Shown here piece after piece: positions 35,147-44,686 of a stretch of DNA of 64,000 nucleotides (within the stretch, counting starts at the first letter, position 1; every line of letters starts with the position of its first letter). The translations under genes and the position numbers were made by a program. Under the pieces are notes generated by a model. The model did no database searches. It had not been told where the DNA came from and worked only from the letters and a program-made list of their open reading frames with translations. This DNA is from Qipengyuania flavescens (GTDB lineage Bacteria; Pseudomonadota; Alphaproteobacteria; Sphingomonadales; Sphingomonadaceae), in the NCBI RefSeq assembly GCF_029688735.1, contig NZ_JARULD010000005.1, positions 124,001-188,000 of the forward strand, read 5' to 3'.

Positions 35147-36475
35147 GTGACACCCTTTCCCTGGACCGACCTGTTCATCATCGCGGGCCTCATCGTGCTC
35201 AACGGCGTCTTCGCCATGAGCGAGCTTGCGATCGTTTCTGCCAAGACCTCGCGCCTGCAGCAGGCTGCGAACAAGGGCAGCGGTGCGGCGCAGACGGCGC
35301 TCGATCTCGCGGCCGATCCGGGCAAGTTTCTCTCCACTGTGCAGATCGGCATCACGCTGGTGGGCATCGTCTCGGGTGCCTATTCGGGCGCAAGTCTCGG
35401 CGGTCCGGTTGGCGAGCGCCTGGCGATGTTGGGCGTGCCTGCCGATTATGCGCAGGAGGTCGGCTTCGCGCTGGTCATCGCGCTGACAACTTATGCCACG
35501 CTGGTCGTGGGCGAGCTCGTTCCGAAACAAATAGCCTTGCGGGCGGCCATGCCGATTTCGCTGGTCATGGCGCGTCCCATGGCGCTGCTGGCGAAAGTCG
35601 CCGCGCCCATTGTATGGTTGCTCGATACGTCGTCCGGCCTGCTCATCAAGCTGCTCGGCGTACGCAAGAGCGGGCAGGCGGCGGTGACAGCCGAGGAACT
35701 GCACATGCTGTTTGCCGAAGCCACGCAAAGCGGGGTGATCGAGCACGAGCAGCACCAGATGCTCCAGGGCGTAGTCCGTCTCGCCCAGCGCCCGGTGCGC
35801 GAAGTGATGACCCCGCGCCCGGAGATTGACTGGTTGGATTTCGCAGCGGACGAGGACGCGATCCGTGCCGCCATCGAAAGCTCGCCCCATTCGCTGATGC
35901 CGGTGGCCGAAGGCTCGCCCGACAAGGTGATCGGCGTGGTCAAGGTGCGCGATATCATGACGCGCATGGTGGCGGGCGAACCGATCGATCTCGTCGCGCT
36001 GCTCAAGAAGGCCGAAGTCGTGCCCGACCAGCTCGACGCGGTGGATGCACTGCGCGTGCTACAGCAGGCCGAAGTGCCGCTGGCGATGGTGCATGACGAA
36101 TACGGCCATCTCGACGGTATCGTTAGTCCAGTGGACCTGCTGACCGCGTTGGTCGGCGATTTCGCCAGCGACCATGATCCGGGCGACACACCCGGCGTGG
36201 TCGAGCGGGAGGACGGCTCGCTGCTGGTCTCCGGCTCGCTCTCGGCCGATGCACTCGCCGACCGGTTGGACCTCGAATATGGCGAAGACCGCGAGTTCGG
36301 CACCGCGGCAGGCTACGCATTACACGTCCTCAAGAGGCTCCCCTCGGAGGGCGAGTATTTCACCGACCAGGGCTGGCGATTCGAAGTCGTCGACATGGAC
36401 GGCCGCCGGATCGACAAGCTGCTGGTGTCCGAGGCGAGAGAAAGCGCCGGGCCGGCGGAGGCCCGGCCAGCGTGA
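35147..36475 (+). CDS. CNNM/CorC-type membrane protein (DUF21, CBS pair, CorC_HlyC)
   Basis: Haemolysin-family inner-membrane protein; relatives act in Mg/Co ion homeostasis. An N-terminal DUF21 transmembrane domain (about 1-190, FIIAGLIVLNGVFAMSELAIVSA; TTYATLVVGELVPKQIAL) is followed by a CBS pair (about 205-335, RPVREVMTPRPEIDWLDF, VKVRDIM) and a CorC_HlyC domain (to about 430, REDGSLLVSGSLSADALADRL). The GTG at 35147 begins just before the first helix; the frame is open upstream without homology. 442 aa is typical. No ribosome site is obvious. Confidence 0.88.
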   Translation: MTPFPWTDLFIIAGLIVLNGVFAMSELAIVSAKTSRLQQAANKGSGAAQTALDLAADPGKFLSTVQIGITLVGIVSGAYSGASLGGPVGERLAMLGVPADYAQEVGFALVIALTTYATLVVGELVPKQIALRAAMPISLVMARPMALLAKVAAPIVWLLDTSSGLLIKLLGVRKSGQAAVTAEELHMLFAEATQSGVIEHEQHQMLQGVVRLAQRPVREVMTPRPEIDWLDFAADEDAIRAAIESSPHSLMPVAEGSPDKVIGVVKVRDIMTRMVAGEPIDLVALLKKAEVVPDQLDAVDALRVLQQAEVPLAMVHDEYGHLDGIVSPVDLLTALVGDFASDHDPGDTPGVVEREDGSLLVSGSLSADALADRLDLEYGEDREFGTAAGYALHVLKRLPSEGEYFTDQGWRFEVVDMDGRRIDKLLVSEARESAGPAEARPA

Positions 36476-36513
36476 CCACGCGCCCGCAGCGGGTGCAGCT
36501 TGCTGCACGCATA

Positions 36514-36543
36514 GCGAGGACGCATCGATGGATGTCGATGCGA
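36514..36543 (+). repeat. Dispersed hairpin repeat, copy with GCATCGA stem
   Basis: GAGGACGCA leads into a perfect 7-bp stem GCATCGA (36522-36528) / TCGATGC (36535-36541) with loop TGGATG, followed by GA. The second copy at 45773-45802 has the stem GCACCGA/TCGGTGC, with compensating changes on both sides. It sits between the CNNM gene and tRNA-Thr. Confidence 0.65.
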
Positions 36544-36571
36544 CAGACAAGAAAACCATTTCTTCGAAAAA

Positions 36572-36646
36572 TGGTGCTGCTGGGGAGGATTGAACTCCCG
36601 GCCTCACCCTTACCAAGGGTGCGCTCTACCACTGAGCTACAGCAGC
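36572..36646 (-). tRNA. tRNA-Thr (anticodon GGT)
   Basis: Read on the minus strand: acceptor GCTGCTG pairs with CAGCAGC, D-arm contains TAGCTCAGTGGTAGAGC, the anticodon stem CACCC/GGGTG encloses loop TTGGTAA with GGT at 34-36, and the T-arm reads GGGAGTTCAATCCTCCC. Discriminator A and CCA are encoded. It would decode ACC and ACU threonine codons. Confidence 0.95.
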
Positions 36647-36757
36647 ACATGACCCTGCGAGAAGCCTCGCGGGGTGGAGGCGCGCGCTAATGGCAGAGCC
36701 GGCGGCAAAGTCAACCTTCGCTTGAGCCGCGCAGCGAAATTGGCAAAAGGTTGCGCG

Positions 36758-36901
36758 ATGAGCGCCGATACCGACAAATCGACCCGCGAAGAGCGCCTCG
36801 CCGCGAAACTTCGCGAGAACCTCCGCCGCCGTAAGGCCCAGACCCGCGAAATGCGCGACTCGTATGAGGACGGGCTTTCCAAGGATGGGCCGGACCGCTA
36901 A
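36758..36901 (+). CDS. Small charged conserved-looking protein (47 aa)
   Basis: Hydrophilic 47-residue protein starting [20 protein letters not shown] and continuing [14 protein letters not shown]; strongly helical and basic, then an acidic end. Similar short RRRKAQ proteins occur beside housekeeping genes in sphingomonads (from memory), but no function is known. AAGG lies 10 nt upstream of the ATG. It precedes gpmA by 31 bp on the same strand. An RNA- or ribosome-associated role is only a guess from charge. Confidence 0.6.
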   Translation: MSADTDKSTREERLAAKLRENLRRRKAQTREMRDSYEDGLSKDGPDR

Positions 36902-36932
36902 CGCGCGAGGCCACGCAAGCCGGGGAGCATCG

Positions 36933-37619
<687 letters not shown>

Positions 37620-37620
37620 G

Positions 37621-38115
37621 ATGGCTGCCTCAAGTTCGCCGAAAGTCGCGATAGTCATGGGTAGCCAGTCCGACTGGGACACCATGCGCTGCGCTGCCGA
37701 TGTACTCGACGAGCTCGAAGTCGAGAGCGACGTGCGGATTGTCTCGGCGCACCGGACGCCCGACCGCATGTACGACTTCGCCAAGGGGGCGGCCGAGGCC
37801 GGGTTCGAGGTCATCATCGCCGGTGCAGGCGGTGCGGCGCATCTGCCGGGGATGATCGCTGCCCTCACGCATGTTCCGGTACTGGGCGTGCCGGTGCAAT
37901 CGAAAGCGCTGTCGGGTGAGGACAGCCTGCTTTCCATCGTGCAGATGCCTGCCGGTGTCCCGGTGGGCACGCTGGCCATCGGGCAGGCGGGCGCGACCAA
38001 TTCGGGCCTGCTCGCCGCCGCGATCCTCGCCAACCACGACGCCGCCCTCTCGCAGCGCTTGCAGGACTGGCGCGCAGCTCGCAGCGCAGCCGTGACCGAG
38101 CGGCCGGTCGACTGA
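37621..38115 (+). CDS. purE: N5-carboxyaminoimidazole ribonucleotide mutase
   Basis: Converts N5-CAIR to CAIR in purine synthesis, using the product of PurK. Motifs: [11 protein letters not shown] near the start, [14 protein letters not shown] with the catalytic histidine, [16 protein letters not shown] and [20 protein letters not shown] 37621 is 8 nt after AAGGA (37608-37612); ATG 37612 in frame is also possible. 164 aa is standard class I PurE. The TGATG junction couples it to purK. Confidence 0.95.
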   Translation: MAASSSPKVAIVMGSQSDWDTMRCAADVLDELEVESDVRIVSAHRTPDRMYDFAKGAAEAGFEVIIAGAGGAAHLPGMIAALTHVPVLGVPVQSKALSGEDSLLSIVQMPAGVPVGTLAIGQAGATNSGLLAAAILANHDAALSQRLQDWRAARSAAVTERPVD

Positions 38116-39173
38116 TGCTGAAGCGCGGGGGCACGATCGGCATACTCGGCGGCGGTCAGCTCGGCCGGATGATGGCGATGAGCGCCGTTCAGCTCGGCTA
38201 TCGCTGCATTGCCTACGCACCCGACGGCGACACGGTCGCAGAGGACGTCTGCGAGGATGTGTTCGCCAATCCCTGGGACGATACGGCCGCGCTCGCCGCC
38301 TTTTCCGCCAAATGCGACGTCGTGACGTGGGAGTTCGAGAACGTCCCCGTCGCCACCGCCAAGGCCATGCCGGAGGGCCGCGTCTTCCCGCATCCGCGCG
38401 CGCTCGAAACGGCGCAAGACCGCTTGAACGAGAAGCGCTTCGTCGAAGGGCTCGGCGGCAAGCCCGCGGCCTATGCCCGCGTCGATTCGCCCGGCGATCT
38501 GATGGCGGCGGTCGACCGCCTCGGTGCGCCCGGCATCCTCAAGACGCGGCGCGACGGATACGACGGCAAGGGCCAGTGGCGCATCGGATCGAGCCGCGCT
38601 GCGGACGCGCTGCGCCTGCCCGATATCCCGCTGATTTACGAAGGCTTCGTCGAGTTCGGGGCGGAATTTTCGGTCATCCTCGTGCGCGGGCAGGATGGCG
38701 AAATCCGCTTTTGGGACAGCACGCGCAATGTGCACGAAGACGGCATATTGTCGGCCTCGCTATGGCCGGCGGGCGAGCTGGTCGAAGGGCAGGTGGGCGA
38801 AGCGCGGCGCCTCGCGGGTGAAGTCGCCGATGCGCTGAAATATGTCGGGGTGCTGACCTGCGAATTCTTCGCCACGCATGAAGGGCCGATCTTCAACGAG
38901 ATGGCACCGCGCGTGCACAATTCGGGCCACTGGACGATCGAGGGCGCGGCCACCAGCCAGTTCGAGAACCACATCCGCGCGGTCGCAGGCCTGCCACTCG
39001 GCGATACCGCCACCACCGCGGCGGGCGTGGAGATGCGCAATATCCTCGGCGGCGAGATCGAGGGCGCGCACGCCTTCCTCGCCGATGCGGACAGCCATCT
39101 GCACGATTACGGCAAGCGCGAGGTGCGCGAAGGGCGCAAGATGGGCCATCTGACACGACTGACGCGCGCATGA
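38115..39173 (+). CDS. purK: 5-(carboxyamino)imidazole ribonucleotide synthase
   Basis: ATP-grasp enzyme making N5-CAIR from AIR, bicarbonate and ATP. The N-terminal GILGGGQLGRMMAMSAVQLGY and the ATP-grasp elements GILKTRRDGYDGKGQWRI, LIYEGFVEFGAEFSVILVR, FNEMAPRVHNSGHWTIEGA are characteristic; 352 aa. Start overlaps the purE stop by 1 nt. The gene overlaps folA by 4 nt, extending a long polycistronic run. Confidence 0.95.
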   Translation: MLKRGGTIGILGGGQLGRMMAMSAVQLGYRCIAYAPDGDTVAEDVCEDVFANPWDDTAALAAFSAKCDVVTWEFENVPVATAKAMPEGRVFPHPRALETAQDRLNEKRFVEGLGGKPAAYARVDSPGDLMAAVDRLGAPGILKTRRDGYDGKGQWRIGSSRAADALRLPDIPLIYEGFVEFGAEFSVILVRGQDGEIRFWDSTRNVHEDGILSASLWPAGELVEGQVGEARRLAGEVADALKYVGVLTCEFFATHEGPIFNEMAPRVHNSGHWTIEGAATSQFENHIRAVAGLPLGDTATTAAGVEMRNILGGEIEGAHAFLADADSHLHDYGKREVREGRKMGHLTRLTRA

Positions 39174-39676
39174 GCCTGTTCTGCATCTACGCCCGCGCCG
39201 CCAATGGCGCGATCGGCAAGGACGGCCGCCTCCCGTGGCACCTGCCTGCCGACCTCAAGCGCTTCAAGGCGCTGACGATGGGGCCGGACAAGCAGGGCCT
39301 GCCGATGATTATGGGCCGCAAGACCTTCGAGAGCCTGCCCGGCCTGCTCCCCGGCCGCCGCCATATCGTGCTGACCCGGCGCGAGCGGTGGGATTCGACC
39401 GGGGCCGAAGTCGTCCGCTCGGTCGAGGAAGCGCTGGCTGTCGCAGGCGAGACCGACATCGCCGTCATTGGAGGCGCGGCAATCTTCGACGTCTTCCTGC
39501 CGCAGGCGGAGCGGGTCGAGCTGACGCAGATCCACCACGAATTCGACGGCGACGTGTTCATGCAGCCGCTTGGGCCGGAATGGGAAATCGCCGGACGGCA
39601 GGATTTCGAGGCCGAGGGCGAGATCCCGGCCTATTCTTTTCTCACCTACGAACGCGTCGGCGAAAGCACGGCGTGA
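39170..39676 (+). CDS. folA: Dihydrofolate reductase
   Basis: NADPH-dependent reduction of dihydrofolate; target of trimethoprim. Visible: ANGAIGKDGRLPWHLPADLKRF with the catalytic acid D28, MIMGRKTFESLP, IVLTRR and AVIGGAAIFDVFLP. 168 aa is a normal chromosomal DHFR. Overlaps purK (ATGA) and ribF (GTGA). Confidence 0.94.
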   Translation: MSLFCIYARAANGAIGKDGRLPWHLPADLKRFKALTMGPDKQGLPMIMGRKTFESLPGLLPGRRHIVLTRRERWDSTGAEVVRSVEEALAVAGETDIAVIGGAAIFDVFLPQAERVELTQIHHEFDGDVFMQPLGPEWEIAGRQDFEAEGEIPAYSFLTYERVGESTA

Positions 39677-40599
39677 GGTTCCTCGACCACCGCGACGAAT
39701 TGCCCGAGAGCCTGCGCGGCGCGGTGATCGCGCTCGGCAATTTCGACGGCTTCCATCTCGGTCACCAGGCCGTCGCGCGGCAGGCGATCGACTGGGCGCG
39801 GGCTGAGGGTCGGCCCAGCATCATCGCGACCTTCGATCCGCATCCCGTGCGCCATTTCCAGCCCGACGCGCCGCCGTTCCGCCTGACGACGCTGGAACAG
39901 CGTCAGGAACTCTACCTCGCCGCCGGGGCCACGGCGATGCTGGTGTTCCATTTCGACGGCGAACTGGCGGGCACGACGGCGGAGGATTTCGTCCGCAAGC
40001 TTCTCGGCAGCCATCTCGGCGTGGCGGGCGTGGTAACGGGGGAAGATTTCACTTTCGGCAAGGCGCGCGGTGGCAATTTCGAGAAACTGGTGAGCCTCGG
40101 CAAGGAGGTGGGCATCGAAGCGCGCGCTGCCACGCCGGTGATGGACGATGGCAAGCCCGTCTCCTCCAGCCGCGTGCGCGAGGCCCTGCGCGAAGGCGAT
40201 CCGCAGGAGGCCGCGCGCCTGCTCACCCGCCCCTTCGCGATTCGCGGTATCGTGCAGCATGGCGACAAACGCGGGCGCGAGATCGGCTATCCCACGGCGA
40301 ACCTCCCGATCGAGCATTACCTGCGCCCCAAATACGGCATCTACGCCGTCACCGGGCGCATCCTGTCGACCGGGCAGGAGCTGAAGGGCGCGGCGAATAT
40401 CGGCGTGCGCCCGCAGTTCGATCCGCCCAAGGAATTGCTCGAGCCCTATTTCTTCGACTTCTCCGGCGATCTCTACGGGCAGGAGATCGAGGTGGCCTTC
40501 CACCACTTCCTGCGCGGCGAGGCGAAGTTCGACAGTCTTGATGCACTGATCGAGCAGATGGAGCGCGACTGCGAGCGGGCGAAAGACTTGCTCGCGTGA
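39673..40599 (+). CDS. ribF: Bifunctional riboflavin kinase/FAD synthetase
   Basis: Phosphorylates riboflavin to FMN and adenylates FMN to FAD. The N-terminal adenylyltransferase half has IALGNFDGFHLGHQ (21-32) with the HxGH-type H28/H31; VTGEDFTFGKARGGN and SSSRVREALREGD (the ISSTxIR-like motif) follow. The kinase half (about 190-305) has GDKRGREIGYPTANL and KYGIYAV. The GTG at 39673 overlaps the folA stop; 308 aa is typical. Confidence 0.94.
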   Translation: MRFLDHRDELPESLRGAVIALGNFDGFHLGHQAVARQAIDWARAEGRPSIIATFDPHPVRHFQPDAPPFRLTTLEQRQELYLAAGATAMLVFHFDGELAGTTAEDFVRKLLGSHLGVAGVVTGEDFTFGKARGGNFEKLVSLGKEVGIEARAATPVMDDGKPVSSSRVREALREGDPQEAARLLTRPFAIRGIVQHGDKRGREIGYPTANLPIEHYLRPKYGIYAVTGRILSTGQELKGAANIGVRPQFDPPKELLEPYFFDFSGDLYGQEIEVAFHHFLRGEAKFDSLDALIEQMERDCERAKDLLA

Positions 40600-41648
40600 A
40601 GCGCTGGCTCAAGATTCTCGGCATGGCGGGCGCGGTGCTGTTTCTCGTCCTCACCGTGGTCAATGCCAGCTGGCTTGCGCCCGATCCCAAGGGCGCGCCC
40701 AAGATCATCGCCCATCGCGGGATCTATCAGCAATATGACACAACCGGGCTGGGCCGCGACGATTGCACCGCCACGCGGATCGAGCAGCCGGTCCACGATT
40801 ACCTTGAGAACACCACCCGCTCGATTGCCCGCACGGCTAAGCTTGGCGCGACTCTGGTGGAGGTCGATATTGCCCCCACCAGCGATGGCGAAATGGCGGT
40901 GTTCCACGACTGGACCGTCGATTGCCGGACCGAGGCGAGCGGCGATACGCGCGACTTTACGCTAACAAAGCTGAAAGCGCTCGACGCGGGCTATGGCTAC
41001 ACCGCCGATGGCGGCGAGACTTTTCCGTTCCGTGGGCAAGGCGTGGGCGCGATTCCCTCTCTCGAGGAAGCGATGCAGGCCTCGGGCCGGGCGCAGCTGC
41101 TCTACAATTTCAAGAGCAAGGATGCGGCGGAGGCCGACCTGCTGGCGGAAAAGGTGAAAGCGGCCGATCGCGATACCGGCCCGCGCGGCGATGCCTTTTA
41201 CGGCGCGCAAGCGCCGGTGGATCGCATCCGCACGCATTTCCCCGATGCCTGGGCCTTCTCGCTGGAGGAAGGCGAGCAATGCTCGCGCGATTACCTCCTG
41301 CTCGGCTGGAGCGGCTATGTGCCCGAAAGCTGCCGCAACGGCACCGCTTTCGTACCGCTGGACTACCAGTGGGCCTTCTGGGGCTGGCCCAACCGCATGA
41401 TTGCGCGGATGGAATCGGTCGGCGCGCGCATCGTGGTGCTCGGCCCGCAGGGCGAAGGTCGCCCGCGCGGGCTCGACCTGCCCGAACAGCTTGGCGAAAT
41501 CCCCGCGAGCTTCAACGGCTATGTCATGGTCGACGACAGCCTCGCTGTGATCCCCGCCCTGATCCAGCGCTTCGACGACCGCACGCCCGAGGAATTCGAG
41601 CGCTTGCAGGCCGGGCTGGAGCGTAGGCGGGCGCGGCGGGGCGATTGA
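40596..41648 (+). CDS. Glycerophosphodiester phosphodiesterase family protein, membrane-anchored
   Basis: TIM-barrel GDPD domain expected to hydrolyse glycerophosphodiesters. An N-terminal helix (ILGMAGAVLFLVLTVVNASWL) anchors or exports it. Active-site blocks: KIIAHRGIYQ (HR catalytic pair), LENTTRSIARTAKLGATLVEVDIAPTSDGEMAVFHDWTVDC. Several Cys in the exported part (DDC, DCRTE, EQCSR, ESCRN) could form disulfides. The GTG overlaps the ribF stop. 350 aa; the barrel is slightly longer than E. coli UgpQ. Substrate head group unknown. Confidence 0.85.
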   Translation: MKRWLKILGMAGAVLFLVLTVVNASWLAPDPKGAPKIIAHRGIYQQYDTTGLGRDDCTATRIEQPVHDYLENTTRSIARTAKLGATLVEVDIAPTSDGEMAVFHDWTVDCRTEASGDTRDFTLTKLKALDAGYGYTADGGETFPFRGQGVGAIPSLEEAMQASGRAQLLYNFKSKDAAEADLLAEKVKAADRDTGPRGDAFYGAQAPVDRIRTHFPDAWAFSLEEGEQCSRDYLLLGWSGYVPESCRNGTAFVPLDYQWAFWGWPNRMIARMESVGARIVVLGPQGEGRPRGLDLPEQLGEIPASFNGYVMVDDSLAVIPALIQRFDDRTPEEFERLQAGLERRRARRGD

Positions 41649-41689
41649 CGCTTCACCCCGGGGGCCAAATCCCCTAACGGCTCGCCTGT

Positions 41690-44686
41690 ATGTCCGAACA
41701 GCGCGATTATAGAGACACGGTCTTCCTGCCCAAGACCGATTTCCCCATGAAGGCCGGCCTGCCGCAGAAGGAGCCGGGCATCCAGTCGCGCTGGGAGGAC
41801 GAGCAGCTCTACACCCAGCTGCGCGAGGCCCGCATCGGGCGCGAGAAATTCATCTTCCACGACGGCCCGCCCTACGCCAATGGCGACATGCATATCGGCC
41901 ATGCGCTAAACCATGTGCTGAAGGACATGGTCTGCCGAACGCAGAACCTGCTCGGCAAGGATGCGCCCTATGTGCCCGGCTGGGATTGTCACGGCCTGCC
42001 GATCGAATGGAAGGTCGAGGAGCAGTACCGCAAGAAGAAGCTCGACAAGAAAGCCGTGCCTCCGGCGGAATTCCGCGCCGAATGCCGCGCCTATGCACAG
42101 CACTGGGTCGATGTGCAGCGCGAGCAGCTGAAGCGCCTCGGCGTGATGGCGGACTGGGACAATCCCTATCTCACCATGCAGTTCGACAGCGAGGCGACCA
42201 TCGTGGCCGAGCTGATGAAATTCGCCGAAGCGGGCAATCTCTATCGCGGCTCGAAGCCGGTGATGTGGAGCCCGGTCGAGGAAACCGCGCTGGCCGAGGC
42301 GGAGGTGGAGTATGAGGACATCGTCTCGACCCAGATCGACGTGGCGTTCGAGATCACCGAGAGCCCGATCGAAGAATTGGTCGGCGCGCATGCGGTGATC
42401 TGGACGACGACGCCGTGGACGATCCCGGTCAACCAGGCTTTGGCCTATGGGCCTGACGTTGAGTACGTGCTGGTCACTCTCGACATCAACGCGCACGGTT
42501 CGAAAGAAGCGCGAGACGCGTTCTTGCAGGATACACCTGATTTTGGTCTGGGCGCTGATCCAAAGGTTCTGATCGCCAAGCCCCTCCTCGAAGATTTTGG
42601 CAAGCGGCTCGATGCCGCGCTTAAGGCACTGACCGGTGAAGCCGACTACCGGCTCGATGACTTTGAAGACGCTCAATCCTTCAAAGGCTCCGACCTCGCC
42701 GGCACCGTTGCCCGCCATCCGATGCACCATCTCGGCGGGTTCTACGCCAAGCCGCGCCCCTTCCTACCGGGCGATTTCGTCACCACCGACAGCGGCACGG
42801 GCCTCGTCCACATGTCGCCCGACCATGGCGAGGACGACTTCCTGCTGTGCCGCGAATACGGGCTGGAGCCGCAATTCGCAGTCATGGCCGACGGGCGCTA
42901 TCGCGACGACTGGCCGTGGCTGGGCGGGGACGACGATCGCCGCCGCGCGGTGATCAACAAGACGTTCAATTCGCCCGATGGCCCGATCTGCTCCGACCTG
43001 CGCGAAGCGGGCGCGCTGCTTTCGGCGAGCGACGACTACCAGCATTCCTACCCGCACAGCTGGCGCTCCAAGGCCAAGGTCATCTACCGCTGCACGCCGC
43101 AATGGTTCGTGCCGATGGACAAGCCTCTCGGTGAACCCGATGTGCCTATCCTTCGACAAGCTCAGGATGAGAGGGGAGAGGCGCAAGCGGCCAACACAAA
43201 ATCCGCTCAGCCTGAGCCTGTCGAAGGCCACGCGCTGCCCTCGACACTCCGTGAGCGTGCCCTCAAAGCCATCGCCGAGACGCGCTTCGTGCCGGAGAAA
43301 GGCCGCAACCGCATCGGCTCCATGGTCGAAGGCCGCCCCGACTGGGTGCTCTCCCGCCAGCGCGCCTGGGGCGTGCCGATCACGCTGTTCGTCAAGAACG
43401 GCACCGGCGAATATCTACAGGACGCGGCCGTCAACGCGCGCGTCGTCGAGGCGGTGCGCGAGCAGGGCGTCGATGCCTGGGACGAAAGCCGCAAGGCGGA
43501 GTTCCTCGGCGCCGACCACAATCCCGACGATTACGAGATGGTTACCGACATTCTCGACGTCTGGTTCGATTCGGGCTGCACCCATGCCTTCGTGCTCGAA
43601 AGCGGGCGCTGGCCGGAAATGCAGTGGCCGGCAGACCTCTATCTCGAAGGCAGCGACCAGCATCGCGGCTGGTTCCAGTCTTCCCTGCTCGAAAGCTGCG
43701 CCACGCGCGGCCGCGCGCCCTATAACCAGATCCTGACCCACGGCTTCACCATGGATGCCAAGGGCAAGAAGATGTCGAAAAGCCTCGGCAACACCATCGA
43801 TCCCTTGAAGGTGATGGAGCAATACGGCGCGGACATCATCCGCCTGTGGGCCCTCTCGGTCGATTATACCGAGGATCACCGCATCGGCGACGAGATCCTG
43901 AAGGGCGTCGCCGACCAGTATCGCAAGCTGCGCAACACCTTCCGCTATTTGCTCGGCGCGCTCGACGGTTTCGTCGGCGACATGGGTGATGCGGGCGAGG
44001 TGCCGGAGCTGGAGCTTTACGTGCTCGCCCTGCTGGCCGATCTCGACGGGAAGCTGCGCAAGGCGGTCGATGATTACGACTTCAACGCCTACACCCGCCT
44101 GCTGGTCGATTTCTGCAACGAGGACCTGTCGGCCTTCTTCTTCGATATCCGCAAGGACGTGCTCTATTGCGACGGGCCGGACAGCACGAAGCGCAACGCC
44201 TATCGCACCGTGCTCGACCTGCTGTTCCACGCGCTGGTCCGCTATGCCGCGCCGGTGCTGGTGTTCACGGCGGAAGAAGTCTGGAGCACGCGCTATCCGA
44301 ATGGCGGCAGCGTCCACCTGCTCGAATGGCCGCAGGTTCCGGGCGTCACGGCCGATGGTGCGAAATGGGCCAGGCTGCGCGACTTGCGCGAAGACGTGAT
44401 GGAAGCGATCGAGCCGCTGCGGCGCGAGAAGGTGATCCGCTCCGGCCTCGAGGCCGATGTCACCGTGCCTGCCGACGCGGTGCCGGACGGTTTCACTGAC
44501 GAAGATCTCGCCGAACTGTTCATCACCGCGTCAGTCACGCGGGGGCAGGGCGACGCGGTGACCGTGAGCCGGACCAACGAGAACAAGTGCGGGCGCTGCT
44601 GGCGCCTGCTGCCGAGCGTGGCCGAGGACGGCGCGCTGTGCGACCGCTGCGAGGACGTCGTGGCCCGGCAGGATGCAGCCGCATGA
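41690..44686 (+). CDS. ileS: Isoleucyl-tRNA synthetase
   Basis: Class I synthetase charging tRNA-Ile. HIGH motif H68-I-G-H71 in PPYANGDMHIGHALNHVL, editing domain with WTTTPWTIPVNQALAYG, WFDSGCTHAFVLE, SDQHRGWFQSSLL, and KMSKS at 694-698. The C-terminal zinc knuckle is present (CGRCWRLLPS and LCDRCEDVV). 998 aa is longer than the E. coli enzyme (938 aa), in part because residues about 487-513 are encoded by a palindromic repeat inserted in frame after TPQWFVPMDKPLGE. Catalytic motifs flank it intact. lspA starts within the stop codon. Confidence 0.96.
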   Translation: MSEQRDYRDTVFLPKTDFPMKAGLPQKEPGIQSRWEDEQLYTQLREARIGREKFIFHDGPPYANGDMHIGHALNHVLKDMVCRTQNLLGKDAPYVPGWDCHGLPIEWKVEEQYRKKKLDKKAVPPAEFRAECRAYAQHWVDVQREQLKRLGVMADWDNPYLTMQFDSEATIVAELMKFAEAGNLYRGSKPVMWSPVEETALAEAEVEYEDIVSTQIDVAFEITESPIEELVGAHAVIWTTTPWTIPVNQALAYGPDVEYVLVTLDINAHGSKEARDAFLQDTPDFGLGADPKVLIAKPLLEDFGKRLDAALKALTGEADYRLDDFEDAQSFKGSDLAGTVARHPMHHLGGFYAKPRPFLPGDFVTTDSGTGLVHMSPDHGEDDFLLCREYGLEPQFAVMADGRYRDDWPWLGGDDDRRRAVINKTFNSPDGPICSDLREAGALLSASDDYQHSYPHSWRSKAKVIYRCTPQWFVPMDKPLGEPDVPILRQAQDERGEAQAANTKSAQPEPVEGHALPSTLRERALKAIAETRFVPEKGRNRIGSMVEGRPDWVLSRQRAWGVPITLFVKNGTGEYLQDAAVNARVVEAVREQGVDAWDESRKAEFLGADHNPDDYEMVTDILDVWFDSGCTHAFVLESGRWPEMQWPADLYLEGSDQHRGWFQSSLLESCATRGRAPYNQILTHGFTMDAKGKKMSKSLGNTIDPLKVMEQYGADIIRLWALSVDYTEDHRIGDEILKGVADQYRKLRNTFRYLLGALDGFVGDMGDAGEVPELELYVLALLADLDGKLRKAVDDYDFNAYTRLLVDFCNEDLSAFFFDIRKDVLYCDGPDSTKRNAYRTVLDLLFHALVRYAAPVLVFTAEEVWSTRYPNGGSVHLLEWPQVPGVTADGAKWARLRDLREDVMEAIEPLRREKVIRSGLEADVTVPADAVPDGFTDEDLAELFITASVTRGQGDAVTVSRTNENKCGRCWRLLPSVAEDGALCDRCEDVVARQDAAA
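43150..43227 (+). repeat. Palindromic repeat inserted in frame inside ileS
   Basis: Left arm 43150-43171 begins CCTTCGACAAGCTCAGGA; the right arm 43206-43227 (CTCAGCCTGAGCCTGTCGAA...) is its reverse complement at 20 of 22 positions, with a 34-nt centre. It encodes the characteristic ILRQAQDERG and EPVEGHA peptide segments. Closely similar CCTTCGACAGGCTCAGG repeats are, from memory, abundant in sphingomonad genomes. Confidence 0.85.
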
